Shown here: piece after piece, positions 16,034-25,593 of the stretch
Layout of the letters: every line of letters begins with the position of its first letter
Position numbering within the stretch: position 1 is the first letter of the stretch
Assembly (NCBI GenBank): GCA_030608075.1
Contig: JAUWIU010000005.1
Span: 1-48,710, forward strand
DNA length: 48,710 nt
Direction: 5' to 3'
Source of the DNA: Phycisphaerae bacterium
Lineage (GTDB): Bacteria > Planctomycetota > Phycisphaerae > Sedimentisphaerales > Anaerobacaceae
The notes under the pieces: generated by a model
Seen by the model: only the letters and a program-made list of their open reading frames with translations
The model's database searches: none
What the model was told of the DNA's origin: nothing
Position numbers and translations under genes: made by a program

Positions 16034-17473
16034 ATGATAGATATGGGCACCCAGGAAATTTTCGAAAATACGAGAAAATTGCTGGAAAAGCACAATCAGG
16101 GCCACCTTTTGGCATTCTGGGAACAATTGAGCGACCAGCAAAAGGAGGCTTTCTTAGGCCAGGTCGTGGCGCTGGATTTTGCCAGGCTCGAAGATTATTG
16201 GCCTAATTTGGCGAGAAATGGCGTTTCCGCCACTGTCGGAGGTGATTTTACCGCTGCCCCGTCATACGGGCCGGTTCCTGCTGACGCCGAGCAGCGGGAC
16301 AAATATGCCCGGGCAAGAAATGTTGGCGCCGAACTAATATCGGCCGGTAAAGTGGCCGCCTTTGTAGTGGCTGGCGGTCAGGCGACCCGTCTCGGATTTG
16401 ATGGGCCGAAGGGAAATTTTCCCATAAGTCCCGTCAAGAACAAGACGCTCTTTCAAATTTTTGCCGAATTCATCGCGGCGACGGGGGAGAAATACCACAC
16501 CGTCTGCCCGTGGTACATTATGACCAGCCCTTTGAACCACACCGACACGAGGGAAATCTTCGAGGCGAACGATTATTACGGCCTCGACGGAAAAAACGTC
16601 TTTATGTTTCAGCAGGGCACACTGCCGAATTTCGATTTCGAGGGAAAAATACTTCTGGCCACTAAGGACAGAATTGCCTGTTCGCCTGACGGCCACGGTG
16701 GAAGCCTGACGGCCCTTTATCGAAGCGGCGCCATCGAAGATATGAAAAAGCGAGGCATAGAATACGTAAGCTATTTCCAGGTTGATAACCCGCTGCTCAA
16801 TATTTTTGACCCGCTTTTTGTCGGTCTGCACGTTCTGGACGGGGCCGAAATGTCGTCGAAAGCGCTGCTCAAGACAGGTCCTAAGGAAAGGGTCGGCAAT
16901 TTCTGTCTCGTCGACGGCAAGGTGACGGTTATCGAATACAGCGACCTGCCCGATGAGTTGGCACAAAAGCGCAACGCCGACGGTTCGCTCGTTTTTGAAC
17001 TCGGAAGCATCGCGCTCCACATCATCAATACAAGCTTTATCGAGAAACTAAACAGCGAGGCGGGTCTTTCTCTGCCCCTGCACAGGGCCGTCAAGAAAAT
17101 CCCACACATCAACGACCGGGGCGAGTTGGTGGCCCCCGCTGAGCCAAACGGAATAAAGCTCGAAAGTTTTGTTTTTGATGCCCTGCCACTGGCGTCGAAT
17201 TCGCTCATTCTTCAAACGCTGCGGAGCGAGGAATTTGCACCGGTCAAGAATGCCACCGGTGTCGACAACGCCGAGACCGCACGGAAGATGATAGCCGCGC
17301 GTGCCGCGGCCTGGCTTGAAACCGCGGGCGTGCCTCTCCCGCGAAAACCAGATGGCTCGGCCGACTGTACTATCGAGATTGCACCGAGCTTTGCGCTGGA
17401 AAAAGACGATGTCAAGGCAAAATTAGACAGGCTCCCTGACATCAAACCGAAAGACAACGTCTACCTTTCGTGA
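16034..17473 (+). CDS. UDPGP-type uridylyltransferase (UDP-N-acetylhexosamine pyrophosphorylase-like)
   Basis: This is a 479-aa nucleotidyltransferase of the UDPGP family that includes eukaryotic UAP1; the likely reaction is UTP plus sugar 1-phosphate to UDP-sugar and pyrophosphate. Signatures are AGGQATRLGFDGPKG (about 112-126, the nucleotide loop; usual form GGQGTRLG), the ACSPDGHGGSL segment and FQVDNPLLNIFDP with the metal-binding Asp. The Gly to Ala change in GGQATRLG is mild. Substrate choice among GlcNAc-1-P, GalNAc-1-P and Glc-1-P cannot be set from sequence. ATG 16034 is used; ATG 16043 is possible. It likely supplies UDP-amino sugars for envelope synthesis. Confidence 0.88.
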   Translation: MIDMGTQEIFENTRKLLEKHNQGHLLAFWEQLSDQQKEAFLGQVVALDFARLEDYWPNLARNGVSATVGGDFTAAPSYGPVPADAEQRDKYARARNVGAELISAGKVAAFVVAGGQATRLGFDGPKGNFPISPVKNKTLFQIFAEFIAATGEKYHTVCPWYIMTSPLNHTDTREIFEANDYYGLDGKNVFMFQQGTLPNFDFEGKILLATKDRIACSPDGHGGSLTALYRSGAIEDMKKRGIEYVSYFQVDNPLLNIFDPLFVGLHVLDGAEMSSKALLKTGPKERVGNFCLVDGKVTVIEYSDLPDELAQKRNADGSLVFELGSIALHIINTSFIEKLNSEAGLSLPLHRAVKKIPHINDRGELVAPAEPNGIKLESFVFDALPLASNSLILQTLRSEEFAPVKNATGVDNAETARKMIAARAAAWLETAGVPLPRKPDGSADCTIEIAPSFALEKDDVKAKLDRLPDIKPKDNVYLS

Positions 17474-17551
17474 AATTCACTTGACTAAGAACGTTATGAC
17501 AAGGCCGATTCAATGAGCATAAAGCCATGCCGGAAAAAGTGGAAGTCCGCG

Positions 17552-18655
17552 ATGACCGACCGGGAGAGATTCAATAACCAGATGCACTACAGGCCGGTCG
17601 ACCGCTGCTTCAATATGGAATTCGGCTACTGGGCCGACAATTTCGAGAAGTGGCCCATCTTTAAGCAGAACAATATTACAAATAATGAGCAGGCCGAAAT
17701 CTTCTTCAGCTTCGATGTTATAGCCCATATTGGCGAACCAGGACGTTCATCTTTTCCCAGTCCCTGGATGAACCCCATCTTTGAGCAGCACGTTGTGGAA
17801 GAAACCGAGACGAAAAAAGTGATTGTCAACGCTGATGGCCTGTTAGCCGAAGTGCCGCGGGATGGTCACGATACGCTCCCGCATTTTATTAAGCCCTCAA
17901 TCGTAACGCCCGAGGACTGGAACCGGCTTAAGCAGCAGCGTTTTCGCAGGGACGACCCTGCCAGAGCGGTTGACGTTCAGGCTTTGAAAAATGCGCATCC
18001 GCCCAGTCGTGATTATCCGCTTGGTGCCTGGACAGGCTCAATGATTGGCAGGATTCGCGACCTGTTGACATTTGAGGGCCTTGCCTATGCCATTGCCGAC
18101 TATCCCGATATGGTGGAAGATATGGTTGAGACCTGCTGCCTGCTGATAGAGGATTTTCTTGACCAGGTCCTCGGCCAGGTTGATTTTGACTTTGCGTTCA
18201 GTTGGGAGGATATATGCTTTAAGAACGGGCCGATTGTTTCGGTCGATTTCTTCCGGAATGTTGTTCTGCCTCGGTACAAGCGCATCAGCAATAAGCTGCA
18301 CGCGGTCGGTATAGACATCTGGTACGTTGACTGCGACGGCGACGTAAGGCCGATTCTGCCGCTGCTGCTCGAAGGCGGTATCAATTGCCTCTTTCCCTAT
18401 GAGGTCAACAGTTGCACACACCCGGCTGAACTGCTGAAAGAATACGGCAGGCAGTTGCGGCTCATGGGTGGGGTCGACAAAATGGTTCTGGGCGAAGGAC
18501 CCAAAGCAATAAGGGAGTACCTGGAAACACTTGTCCCGCTGGTCCAACGTGGCGGCTATATACCGTTCTGCGACCACCGCTGTCCGCCGAATGTTAAGCC
18601 AGGTGATTACCTCTATTATCTTGACCTGAAGGAAGAAATGTTCTCAATGCAATGA
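17552..18655 (+). CDS. uroporphyrinogen decarboxylase-fold protein (URO-D/MtaA-like)
   Basis: This 367-aa protein has the URO-D TIM-barrel fold but is not of the HemE type. The start MTDRERFNNQMHYRPVDRC and the late GGYIPFCDHRCPPNVKPG are typical of the URO-D-like proteins found beside catabolic genes. YVDCDGDVRPILPLLLEGG occupies the place of the corrinoid methyltransferase active site but lacks the full H-x-C...C zinc set of MtaA. A methyl transfer or related C1 role is possible but only inferred. ATG 17552 has GGAAG at good spacing and gives the family N terminus; ATG 17513 is in frame upstream. It is followed closely by the sulfatase gene. Confidence 0.82.
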   Translation: MTDRERFNNQMHYRPVDRCFNMEFGYWADNFEKWPIFKQNNITNNEQAEIFFSFDVIAHIGEPGRSSFPSPWMNPIFEQHVVEETETKKVIVNADGLLAEVPRDGHDTLPHFIKPSIVTPEDWNRLKQQRFRRDDPARAVDVQALKNAHPPSRDYPLGAWTGSMIGRIRDLLTFEGLAYAIADYPDMVEDMVETCCLLIEDFLDQVLGQVDFDFAFSWEDICFKNGPIVSVDFFRNVVLPRYKRISNKLHAVGIDIWYVDCDGDVRPILPLLLEGGINCLFPYEVNSCTHPAELLKEYGRQLRLMGGVDKMVLGEGPKAIREYLETLVPLVQRGGYIPFCDHRCPPNVKPGDYLYYLDLKEEMFSMQ

Positions 18656-18660
18656 GGAAG

Positions 18661-18688
18661 ATTTGAAATTTGAAATTTGAAATTTGAA
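18661..18688. repeat. tandem heptamer repeat, four copies
   Basis: Four perfect copies of ATTTGAA (plus a partial fifth) occur in the 83-nt gap between the URO-D-like and sulfatase genes. It is a simple A/T-rich microsatellite and could change copy number by slippage. Confidence 0.9.
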
Positions 18689-18738
18689 ATTCTTAATGTA
18701 CCGGCACAGGAAACTAATAGAAAGTAAGGGCATACATT

Positions 18739-20385
18739 ATGGAATCCAGAATGAATCGACGCGAATTTATCAAATTTGTTGTTGCCGGTTCGCCTGCTGT
18801 GGCGATGATGGGCCTGCCTAAACTTGCCTTTGCAATGGGCAAAGCAAGCCAGCCCGGGCCTATGTCGAGGCCTGTGGCGAAACGGCCCAACATTATCCTG
18901 ATTATGGTTGATGATATGGGCTTTTCGGACATCGGCTGTTACGGCGGCGAAATCCACACGCCAAACCTCGACAAACTTGCCAACACGGGAGTGCGACTTA
19001 CACAGTTTTATAATGCCGCCAGGTGCTGCCCCACCCGTGCATCTCTTCTGACCGGGTTGTATCCACATCAAGCTGGTATGGGAGGAATGACGGAAAAAAG
19101 AGGCGACGTAAATCCACCAGGGCCATACCAGGGTTACCTGAATGGCAAATGTGTAACCATTGCGGAAGTCCTGAAAAAAGCGGGCTATCATACGTTAATG
19201 TCAGGAAAATGGCATGTTGGCGAGACCAGACCGCACTGGCCGGTCGACAGAGGGTTTGAAAGATATTATGGCCTCATCAGTGGGGCAGCGAATTATTTTG
19301 ATATTACCAAGGCCAAGCGCAAAGGCGTCATACGCAGGTTTGCCATCGATGACAAGCCCTGCGTGCCATCTGGCGAAAACTTTTATTTGACCGATGCTAT
19401 CACCGACAATGCTGTGGGATTCATTGACGCATACGGCCGTGACAAAGAGCCCTTTTTCTTGTATGTGGCCTATACCGCTCCGCACTGGCCGCTGCACGCC
19501 CTGCCCCAGGATATCGCCAGGTATAAGGGCAAATATCTCCAGGGCTGGGACGTCTTGCACAAGCAACGATATGCACGTCAGCTTAAGATGGGAATCATTA
19601 AGAAAAAGTGGCCGCTTACACCGCGAGACGATGGCGCCATACCCTGGGACGAGGTGGCTGACAAAGAGTTGATGGATTTGAAGATGGCCGTGTACGCCGC
19701 TCAAATCGACCGAATGGACCAGGGTGTCGGTAAGGTGCTCGACAAATTAAAAGCCCTCGGTAAACGGGACAATACATTGATTCTTTTTTTGTCGGACAAC
19801 GGCGGATGTGAAGAAACCGGTGCTTTGGGGTTCGACAGCCGAAAGAACGGCCTTCCGCCGGGCGGAGTTGACTCCTATATGAGCTACGGACGGTCGTGGG
19901 CCAACGCCAGCAATACGCCGTTTCGCAGGTTCAAGAAGTGGGTGCATGAGGGTGGTATTGCCACTCCCTTGATAGCCTGTTGGCCTGCCGTAATCAAAAA
20001 CGGGGGCCGGATTACACACCAGCCCGGCCATATCATTGACATTATGGCTACCTGCTGCGACGTGGCCGGCGTGACTTATCCGAAGACCTACCACAGAAGA
20101 AAAATCACCCCTCTGCAGGGCAAAAGCCTTGTCCCGGTATTTCAGGGCAGGAAACGCAGGGGCCACGATGCCCTCTTCTGGGAGCATATGGGTAATTGCG
20201 CGGTGCGCCGGGGTAAATGGAAACTGGTTGCCGAACGTAAAGGCCCGTGGGAATTGTACGACTTGGAAGCAGACCGCACCGAGTTGAACAACCTCGATAA
20301 TAAGTACCCCAACAAGGTACAGGAGTTAAAGGCCTTGTATAAAACCTGGGCTCAAAACTGCGGAGCTCAACCGGGCCCATCATAA
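18739..20385 (+). CDS. arylsulfatase-type sulfatase, Tat-exported
   Basis: This formylglycine-dependent sulfatase (548 aa) hydrolyses sulfate esters, probably on polysaccharides. The N terminus NRREFIKF followed by a hydrophobic stretch is a twin-arginine signal. The metal site begins with MVDDMG (D58, D59). The catalytic C-x-P-x-R motif is CCPTRASLLTG, with C96 as the residue to be converted to formylglycine by an enzyme encoded outside the window. GKWHVG and LSDNGG are further metal or sulfate-binding motifs, and the C-terminal LYDLEADRTELNNL is the usual last block. The substrate is unknown. The start may be ATG 18739 or ATG 18751. Confidence 0.93.
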   Translation: MESRMNRREFIKFVVAGSPAVAMMGLPKLAFAMGKASQPGPMSRPVAKRPNIILIMVDDMGFSDIGCYGGEIHTPNLDKLANTGVRLTQFYNAARCCPTRASLLTGLYPHQAGMGGMTEKRGDVNPPGPYQGYLNGKCVTIAEVLKKAGYHTLMSGKWHVGETRPHWPVDRGFERYYGLISGAANYFDITKAKRKGVIRRFAIDDKPCVPSGENFYLTDAITDNAVGFIDAYGRDKEPFFLYVAYTAPHWPLHALPQDIARYKGKYLQGWDVLHKQRYARQLKMGIIKKKWPLTPRDDGAIPWDEVADKELMDLKMAVYAAQIDRMDQGVGKVLDKLKALGKRDNTLILFLSDNGGCEETGALGFDSRKNGLPPGGVDSYMSYGRSWANASNTPFRRFKKWVHEGGIATPLIACWPAVIKNGGRITHQPGHIIDIMATCCDVAGVTYPKTYHRRKITPLQGKSLVPVFQGRKRRGHDALFWEHMGNCAVRRGKWKLVAERKGPWELYDLEADRTELNNLDNKYPNKVQELKALYKTWAQNCGAQPGPS

Positions 20386-20500
20386 AAATCTTAGGCAGCA
20401 CGAAGATGGCAGCACCAGCTTCGAGCTTGTGTGCTTACAGAAATAGAGGTACTATCACTGCTTGCCAACATATTGGTAGCGGCCTGAGAAAGGTTTTCGA

Positions 20501-22015
20501 ATGGCGTTATTATTAGGTTACGATATTGGAAGCTCCTCGATAAAGGCGTCCTTGTTAGAGGCTGAGACGGGTAAGGTCCTGGGCGCGGCGCAACAGCCTG
20601 AAAACGAGCTCGAGATTGGCGCCATAAGAAAAGGCTGGGCCGAGCAACAACCAACGGTGTGGTGGAACAACGTCAAATCAGCAACCCGGCAGCTCAAGGC
20701 CGAGGCACAATTCGATGCCGGAGACGTCAAGGCCATCGGCATCGCCTACCAGATGCACGGGCTGGGGCTGGTCGGTCAAAACAAGCAAGTGTTGAGGCCT
20801 GCAATCATCTGGTGCGACAGCAGGGCAGTCAAGACGGGAGAAAAGGCCGCACGCGACATCGGGGAAGAAAAATGCCTTAAGAGCCTTCTCAACCTGCCCG
20901 GCAATTTTACCGCTTCGAAGCTCAGGTGGGTCATGGAAAACGAGCCTGACGTCTATTCGAAGATTCATAAAATAATGCTGCCCGGCGATTACATCGCGAT
21001 GAAGATGACCGGCTTAAAAACAACGACCGCGTCAGGATTGAGCGAAGGAATAATGTGGGATTTTGTTGCAGACGAAATGGCCGACTTTGTCCTTGAGAAC
21101 TATTCTATCGGTCGCGAGCTAATCGCACAAATTGTTCCCACGTTTTCGGTGCAGGGCGCGCTAAACGCCGCAGCAGCAGCGGAACTCGGGCTGAAAGCGG
21201 GGACGAAACTAACCTACAGGGCGGGCGACCAGCCCAACAACGCTCTTTCTTTAGGCGTGCTGGAACCAGGCCAGGCCGCCGTTACGGCTGGAACTTCCGG
21301 CGTTGTCTACGGCATCAGCAATAAGAAAAATTACGACCTCCGGTCGAGAGTAAATATATTCGTTCACGTCAATCATTCACGCCACAAGCCAAGGTATGGC
21401 GTGCTGCTCTGCGTCAACGGCACCGGAATCCTGAATAGTTGGCTCAAACACAATTTTGTCGGCGGGCACCGAGACAGCCTAACCTACGACCACATGAACG
21501 AGCTTGCATCGCAGGGGCCTGTGGGGTCCGACGGACTGGTCATACTTCCATACGGAAACGGCGCCGAGAGAACATTGGAAAACTGCAATATCGGGGCATC
21601 TGTTCACGGGCTGGATTTTAATATACACAAAAAATCTCATTTCCTCAGGGCTGCCCAGGAAGGAATTGTTTTTGCGCTCAATTACGGTGTGGAAATAATG
21701 CGCCAGAGGCCCATGGAGCTGAAAACGGTCCGGGCAGGCTATGCCAATATGTTCCTCAGTCAATTATTTTCACAGGCATTTGCCACCGTAACCGGCTGCG
21801 TTGTGGAACTATACAACACCGATGGCTCGCAAGGGGCCGCCAGGGGCGCTGGTATCGGCGCAGGCATTTACACCGGGCCCGATGACGCATTTGTCGGCGT
21901 CAAACCGATCAAGACCATCGCCCCCGATGAAAAACAGACGCTCGCCTATCAGGAGGCGTATAACAGATGGCAAGACATTCTGAAATGCGAATTGGAAAGG
22001 AGCGAAATGAAATGA
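20501..22015 (+). CDS. xylB: FGGY-family carbohydrate kinase, xylulokinase-like
   Basis: The 504-aa product resembles xylulokinase, which phosphorylates D-xylulose with ATP. It has the FGGY N-terminal phosphate loop GYDIGSSSIKASL, AYQMHGLGLVG, IIWCDSRAV, LLNLPGNFTASKLRWV, the second ATPase loop TAGTSGVVYGI, and a C-terminal GSQGAARGAGIGAG segment. The order and spacing match bacterial XylB-type kinases; other pentuloses or hexuloses are possible. Its stop overlaps the ATG of the GH2 gene (ATGA), so the two are translationally coupled. It lies about 115 nt after the sulfatase gene. Confidence 0.88.
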   Translation: MALLLGYDIGSSSIKASLLEAETGKVLGAAQQPENELEIGAIRKGWAEQQPTVWWNNVKSATRQLKAEAQFDAGDVKAIGIAYQMHGLGLVGQNKQVLRPAIIWCDSRAVKTGEKAARDIGEEKCLKSLLNLPGNFTASKLRWVMENEPDVYSKIHKIMLPGDYIAMKMTGLKTTTASGLSEGIMWDFVADEMADFVLENYSIGRELIAQIVPTFSVQGALNAAAAAELGLKAGTKLTYRAGDQPNNALSLGVLEPGQAAVTAGTSGVVYGISNKKNYDLRSRVNIFVHVNHSRHKPRYGVLLCVNGTGILNSWLKHNFVGGHRDSLTYDHMNELASQGPVGSDGLVILPYGNGAERTLENCNIGASVHGLDFNIHKKSHFLRAAQEGIVFALNYGVEIMRQRPMELKTVRAGYANMFLSQLFSQAFATVTGCVVELYNTDGSQGAARGAGIGAGIYTGPDDAFVGVKPIKTIAPDEKQTLAYQEAYNRWQDILKCELERSEMK

Positions 22016-25000
22016 CAGTTGAAAAAATCTTGAACCGGCTGCGCCGAAGCCGGTCCATCGTGACCCGGCACTATATCGTGTCGATTATGGTGCTGGCAGC
22101 CTGCGGGTTGGCACATGCCCAGTGGCACCCGGCCAAAGGGCCGCTGATGACGCGATGGGCAAAGGATGTTCGCCCGAATAACGTCCACGCCGAGTATCCT
22201 CGCCCGCAGTTGGTCCGCAAAGACTGGCTTAGCCTCAACGGCCTCTGGGAATATGCTATCCTGCCTAAGGACAAGACTGAGCCTGACAGCTATGATGGCG
22301 AGATTCTCGTCCCATTTGCCGTCGAAGCATCGCTTTCCGGCGTTGCCAGGCCTGTCGGAACTGAAAAAAAGCTTTGGTACCGCCGCAGCTTTGAGATTCC
22401 GAACAACTGGGAGAACAAACGCATCCTGCTTAATTTCGAAGCGGTGGACTGGGAGACGACTGTCTGGGTGAACGCAAAGCGTGTAGGTACCCACAAAGGA
22501 GGGTACGACCCTTTTGTCTTCGATATAACCGATGCCCTCAACAAGACCGGACCACAGCAGGTAGTTCTCTGCGTTTGGGACCCGACCGACGACGGCCGTC
22601 AGGCCCGTGGAAAGCAGAAAGGCAAACCCCGCCGAATTTGGTATACGTCGACAACAGGTATATGGCAGAGTGTCTGGCTGGAACCGGTGGATAGGGCCTA
22701 CATTAGGTCGTTGAAGATTGTTACGGATATTGATGCTGAGCTGGTGTGTGTAACTGCCGTGTGCTCAGGCGACGCGCTGAATTGTAGTATCGAGGCGGAG
22801 GCAAAAGACAGGTGGTTCATAGTAAGCAAAGCCGAAGAAAAAGTCGGCAAAGAAATCCATTTGGCCATAAAGGAACCTAAGCTCTGGTCGCCCGACTCGC
22901 CGCATCTTTATGACCTGAAACTCACATTGAAGGACAGTCAGGGCAAAAAAGTTGATTCGGTGAAAAGTTACTTCGGGATGCGAAAGATTGCACTCGGAAA
23001 GGACCAGGACGGTATCACGAAGATGTTCCTCAACAACAAGGTCCTCTTTCAGTATGGGCCTCTGGACCAGGGTTTCTGGCCGGATGGAGTATATACCGCA
23101 CCCAGCGATGAAGCCCTTCGATATGACATTGAGATGACAAAGAGGCTCGGCTGCAACATGGCACGCAAGCACGTAAAAATAGAGCCGGCCCGCTGGTACT
23201 ACTGGGCGGACAAATTGGGCCTTCTGGTCTGGCAGGACATGCCAAGCGGGATGATGCGCCGCAGGGAAGAGCCCAAGCCTCCGAAGTTTACCGCCGAATC
23301 AGAGCGGCAGTTTGAGCTCGAGCTGAGGCGCATGGTCCAGGCCCGTTGTAACCACCCATCGATAATCATGTGGGTGGTCTTCAACGAAGGCTGGGGGCAA
23401 AAGGGGAAAAATGAGACCGAACAACTTGTAAAGGTCGTCAAGGGCCTCGACCAAACCCGCCTCGTCAACGAGGCCAGCGGCTGGACAAACATGGGCTTTG
23501 GTGACATCCACGACGTACATAGCTATCCGGGGCCCAAGGCGCCGGACAACGAAGAAAAACGCGCCGCAGTCCTGGGTGAGTTTGGCGGGCTGGGTTTTCC
23601 ACTTCTAGGCCATCTCTGGAATGAACAAGCCAGTTGGGGTCACCACGGCACCGTGAAAACAACCAGCGAGATGACCGAGACCTACGTGAGCCTGCTCAGC
23701 AAGGTCTCACCGCTGATTGAAAAAGGGCTGTGTGCGGCGGTGTATACGCAGACTACGGATGTCGAAACAGAGGTCAACGGGCTGATGACGTACGACCGTG
23801 CGATGATTAAGATGGATGAAGAGAAGGTCAGGGAAGCAAACAAGCGTCTGGTTGGCAGTCTTGGTACGCCAGGGAAAACGGGATGGAAACCGGCGAAGGG
23901 GCCTTTGATGACGCGATGGGCAAAGGATGTCCGCCCGGAAAAAGCCCATCCGGAGTATCCTCGGCCCCAGATGGTTCGGGAGAACTGGTTGAATCTCAAC
24001 GGCCTGTGGGAATACGCCGTTCGTCCGAAAGAAGGTTCGAAGCCGGCGCTTTTCGAGGGCCAAATCCTTGTGCCATTTCCGATAGAGTCGGCGTTGTCAG
24101 GAGTGATGGAAGCGGTAAGCGAAAACGAACGCCTGTGGTATCGCCGGACATTTGAGATACCAAACCAGTGGAAAGGTAAAGGCGCACTGCTGCATTTCGG
24201 TGCGGTTGACTGGGAAACAACCGTGTGGGTCAACGGACAAGAAGTAGGCAGCCATCGCGGCGGGTACGACCCGTTCACTTTCGAGATTGCCGATGCGCTA
24301 AAGGAGGCCGGGACGCAGGAAATAGTCGTTTCCGTTTGGGACCCGACGAACACGGGCTACCAGCCCCGCGGCAAGCAGGTCAAAAGGCCGCACGGCATCC
24401 GCTATACGGCGACAACGGGCATCTGGCAGACGGTGTGGCTTGAACCGGTAGCCCGGGCGTATATCAAACGGCTCAAAATCGTTACCGATGTCGACAGCGG
24501 CGTGGCAACGGTACATGCCATATGTTCAAAGTCGGCAGCCGGGCTTAATGTGGAAGCCGCGGCAAAAGACAACTGGCTTGCGGTAAGTAAGAACCGCGCC
24601 AAGGTCGGTATGGAGGTGCTTTTGCCTATTGATAAGCCTAAACTCTGGTCGCCAGATTCGCCATTTCTTTATGACCTTGAGGTGACCCTGAAAGATAATG
24701 AAGGCAAAGTGGTCGATGCTGTGAAAAGTTATTTCGGAATGCGCAAGATTTCACTTGGCAAAGACCAAAAGGGCATTACCCGGATTCTTTTGAACAACAA
24801 GGCACTATTTCAATACGGGCCTCTTGACCAGGGCTTCTGGCCGGACGGGTTGTACGCTGCGCCAACCGATGAGGCGCTGCGCTACGACATTGAAGTCTTA
24901 AAGCAGCTTGGCTGCAATATGGCCCGCAAGCACGTCAAGATTGAGCCGGCACGCTGGTATTACTGGTGCGACAAACTCGGGCTTTTGGTCTGGCAGGACA

Positions 25001-25593
25001 TGGCCAGCGGCTCGAATGACGGCCGCGAGGGGCGTGAGCAGTTCGAGCTTGAATTGGGGCGTATGGTCGAGGCCTTTGGTAGTCATCCGTCGATAGTGAT
25101 GTGGGTGATTTTCAACGAGGGCTGGGGCCAGTACGACACGCCTCGATTGACTATGTGGGTTAAGGAACTGGACCCCACGCGTCTGGTCAACAGCGCCAGT
25201 GGCTGGGCTGACAAAGGCGTTAGTGATGTGCACGACATTCACAAGTACCCGGGGCCAAAGGCGCCGCCCAATGAACCTTATCGGGCGGCGGTACTGGGCG
25301 AGTTCGGCGGGCTGGGTCTGCCGGTCAAAGCACATACCTGGCAGGACCAAGAGAACTGGGGCTATCGCAGCTTCGATACACGTGAGGCCCTGCCCGGCGC
25401 TTATCTGGAGCTGCTTGATAAACTACAGCCGATGATTGGCAGGGGATTGTGTGCGGCGGTCTACACGCAGACAACCGATGTGGAAATCGAGGTCAACGGC
25501 CTGATGACCTACGACCGTGCGATGATAAAGATGGATGCCGAAAAAATTACCGCGGCCAACAAGCGTCAGATTATGAGCATTGCGTCACCGTAA
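22012..25593 (+). CDS. tandem double glycoside hydrolase family 2 protein
   Basis: This exported enzyme (1193 aa) contains two complete GH2 units. Residues 1-36 are a signal peptide ending AHAQ. Copy 1 runs from 38 to 624 and copy 2 from 625 to 1193, both starting W(H/K)PAKGPLMTRWAKDVRP. Each has the jelly-roll sugar-binding and Ig-like domains, then a TIM barrel with the catalytic acid in FNEGWG (E459; E1036) and the nucleophile in LGEFGGLG (E523; E1097). Both copies therefore look active. Single proteins of this type are about 580-600 aa. Substrate may be a beta-galactoside or another beta-glycoside. The start is ATG 22012, preceded by GGAAAGGAG and overlapping the kinase stop; an upstream ATG at 21967 lies inside the kinase gene and lacks this site. 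The 3' end overlaps queA by 28 nt. Confidence 0.93.
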   Translation: MTVEKILNRLRRSRSIVTRHYIVSIMVLAACGLAHAQWHPAKGPLMTRWAKDVRPNNVHAEYPRPQLVRKDWLSLNGLWEYAILPKDKTEPDSYDGEILVPFAVEASLSGVARPVGTEKKLWYRRSFEIPNNWENKRILLNFEAVDWETTVWVNAKRVGTHKGGYDPFVFDITDALNKTGPQQVVLCVWDPTDDGRQARGKQKGKPRRIWYTSTTGIWQSVWLEPVDRAYIRSLKIVTDIDAELVCVTAVCSGDALNCSIEAEAKDRWFIVSKAEEKVGKEIHLAIKEPKLWSPDSPHLYDLKLTLKDSQGKKVDSVKSYFGMRKIALGKDQDGITKMFLNNKVLFQYGPLDQGFWPDGVYTAPSDEALRYDIEMTKRLGCNMARKHVKIEPARWYYWADKLGLLVWQDMPSGMMRRREEPKPPKFTAESERQFELELRRMVQARCNHPSIIMWVVFNEGWGQKGKNETEQLVKVVKGLDQTRLVNEASGWTNMGFGDIHDVHSYPGPKAPDNEEKRAAVLGEFGGLGFPLLGHLWNEQASWGHHGTVKTTSEMTETYVSLLSKVSPLIEKGLCAAVYTQTTDVETEVNGLMTYDRAMIKMDEEKVREANKRLVGSLGTPGKTGWKPAKGPLMTRWAKDVRPEKAHPEYPRPQMVRENWLNLNGLWEYAVRPKEGSKPALFEGQILVPFPIESALSGVMEAVSENERLWYRRTFEIPNQWKGKGALLHFGAVDWETTVWVNGQEVGSHRGGYDPFTFEIADALKEAGTQEIVVSVWDPTNTGYQPRGKQVKRPHGIRYTATTGIWQTVWLEPVARAYIKRLKIVTDVDSGVATVHAICSKSAAGLNVEAAAKDNWLAVSKNRAKVGMEVLLPIDKPKLWSPDSPFLYDLEVTLKDNEGKVVDAVKSYFGMRKISLGKDQKGITRILLNNKALFQYGPLDQGFWPDGLYAAPTDEALRYDIEVLKQLGCNMARKHVKIEPARWYYWCDKLGLLVWQDMASGSNDGREGREQFELELGRMVEAFGSHPSIVMWVIFNEGWGQYDTPRLTMWVKELDPTRLVNSASGWADKGVSDVHDIHKYPGPKAPPNEPYRAAVLGEFGGLGLPVKAHTWQDQENWGYRSFDTREALPGAYLELLDKLQPMIGRGLCAAVYTQTTDVEIEVNGLMTYDRAMIKMDAEKITAANKRQIMSIASP
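22123..25590 (+). repeat. tandem intragenic duplication (two GH2 units)
   Basis: Unit 1 (22123-23883) and unit 2 (23884-25590) are direct repeats at protein and DNA level; by eye the DNA identity is around three quarters at the repeat starts. Copy 1 has a longer segment after GLLVWQDM (RRREEPKPPKF region) that copy 2 replaces with a short SNDGREG. The divergence shows the duplication is not recent. Confidence 0.9.

Noticed and set aside
23682-24353. Minus-strand ORF of 223 codons inside the GH2 gene
   Set aside because: Antisense shadow; it also spans the junction between the two GH2 copies and has no recognisable motif.
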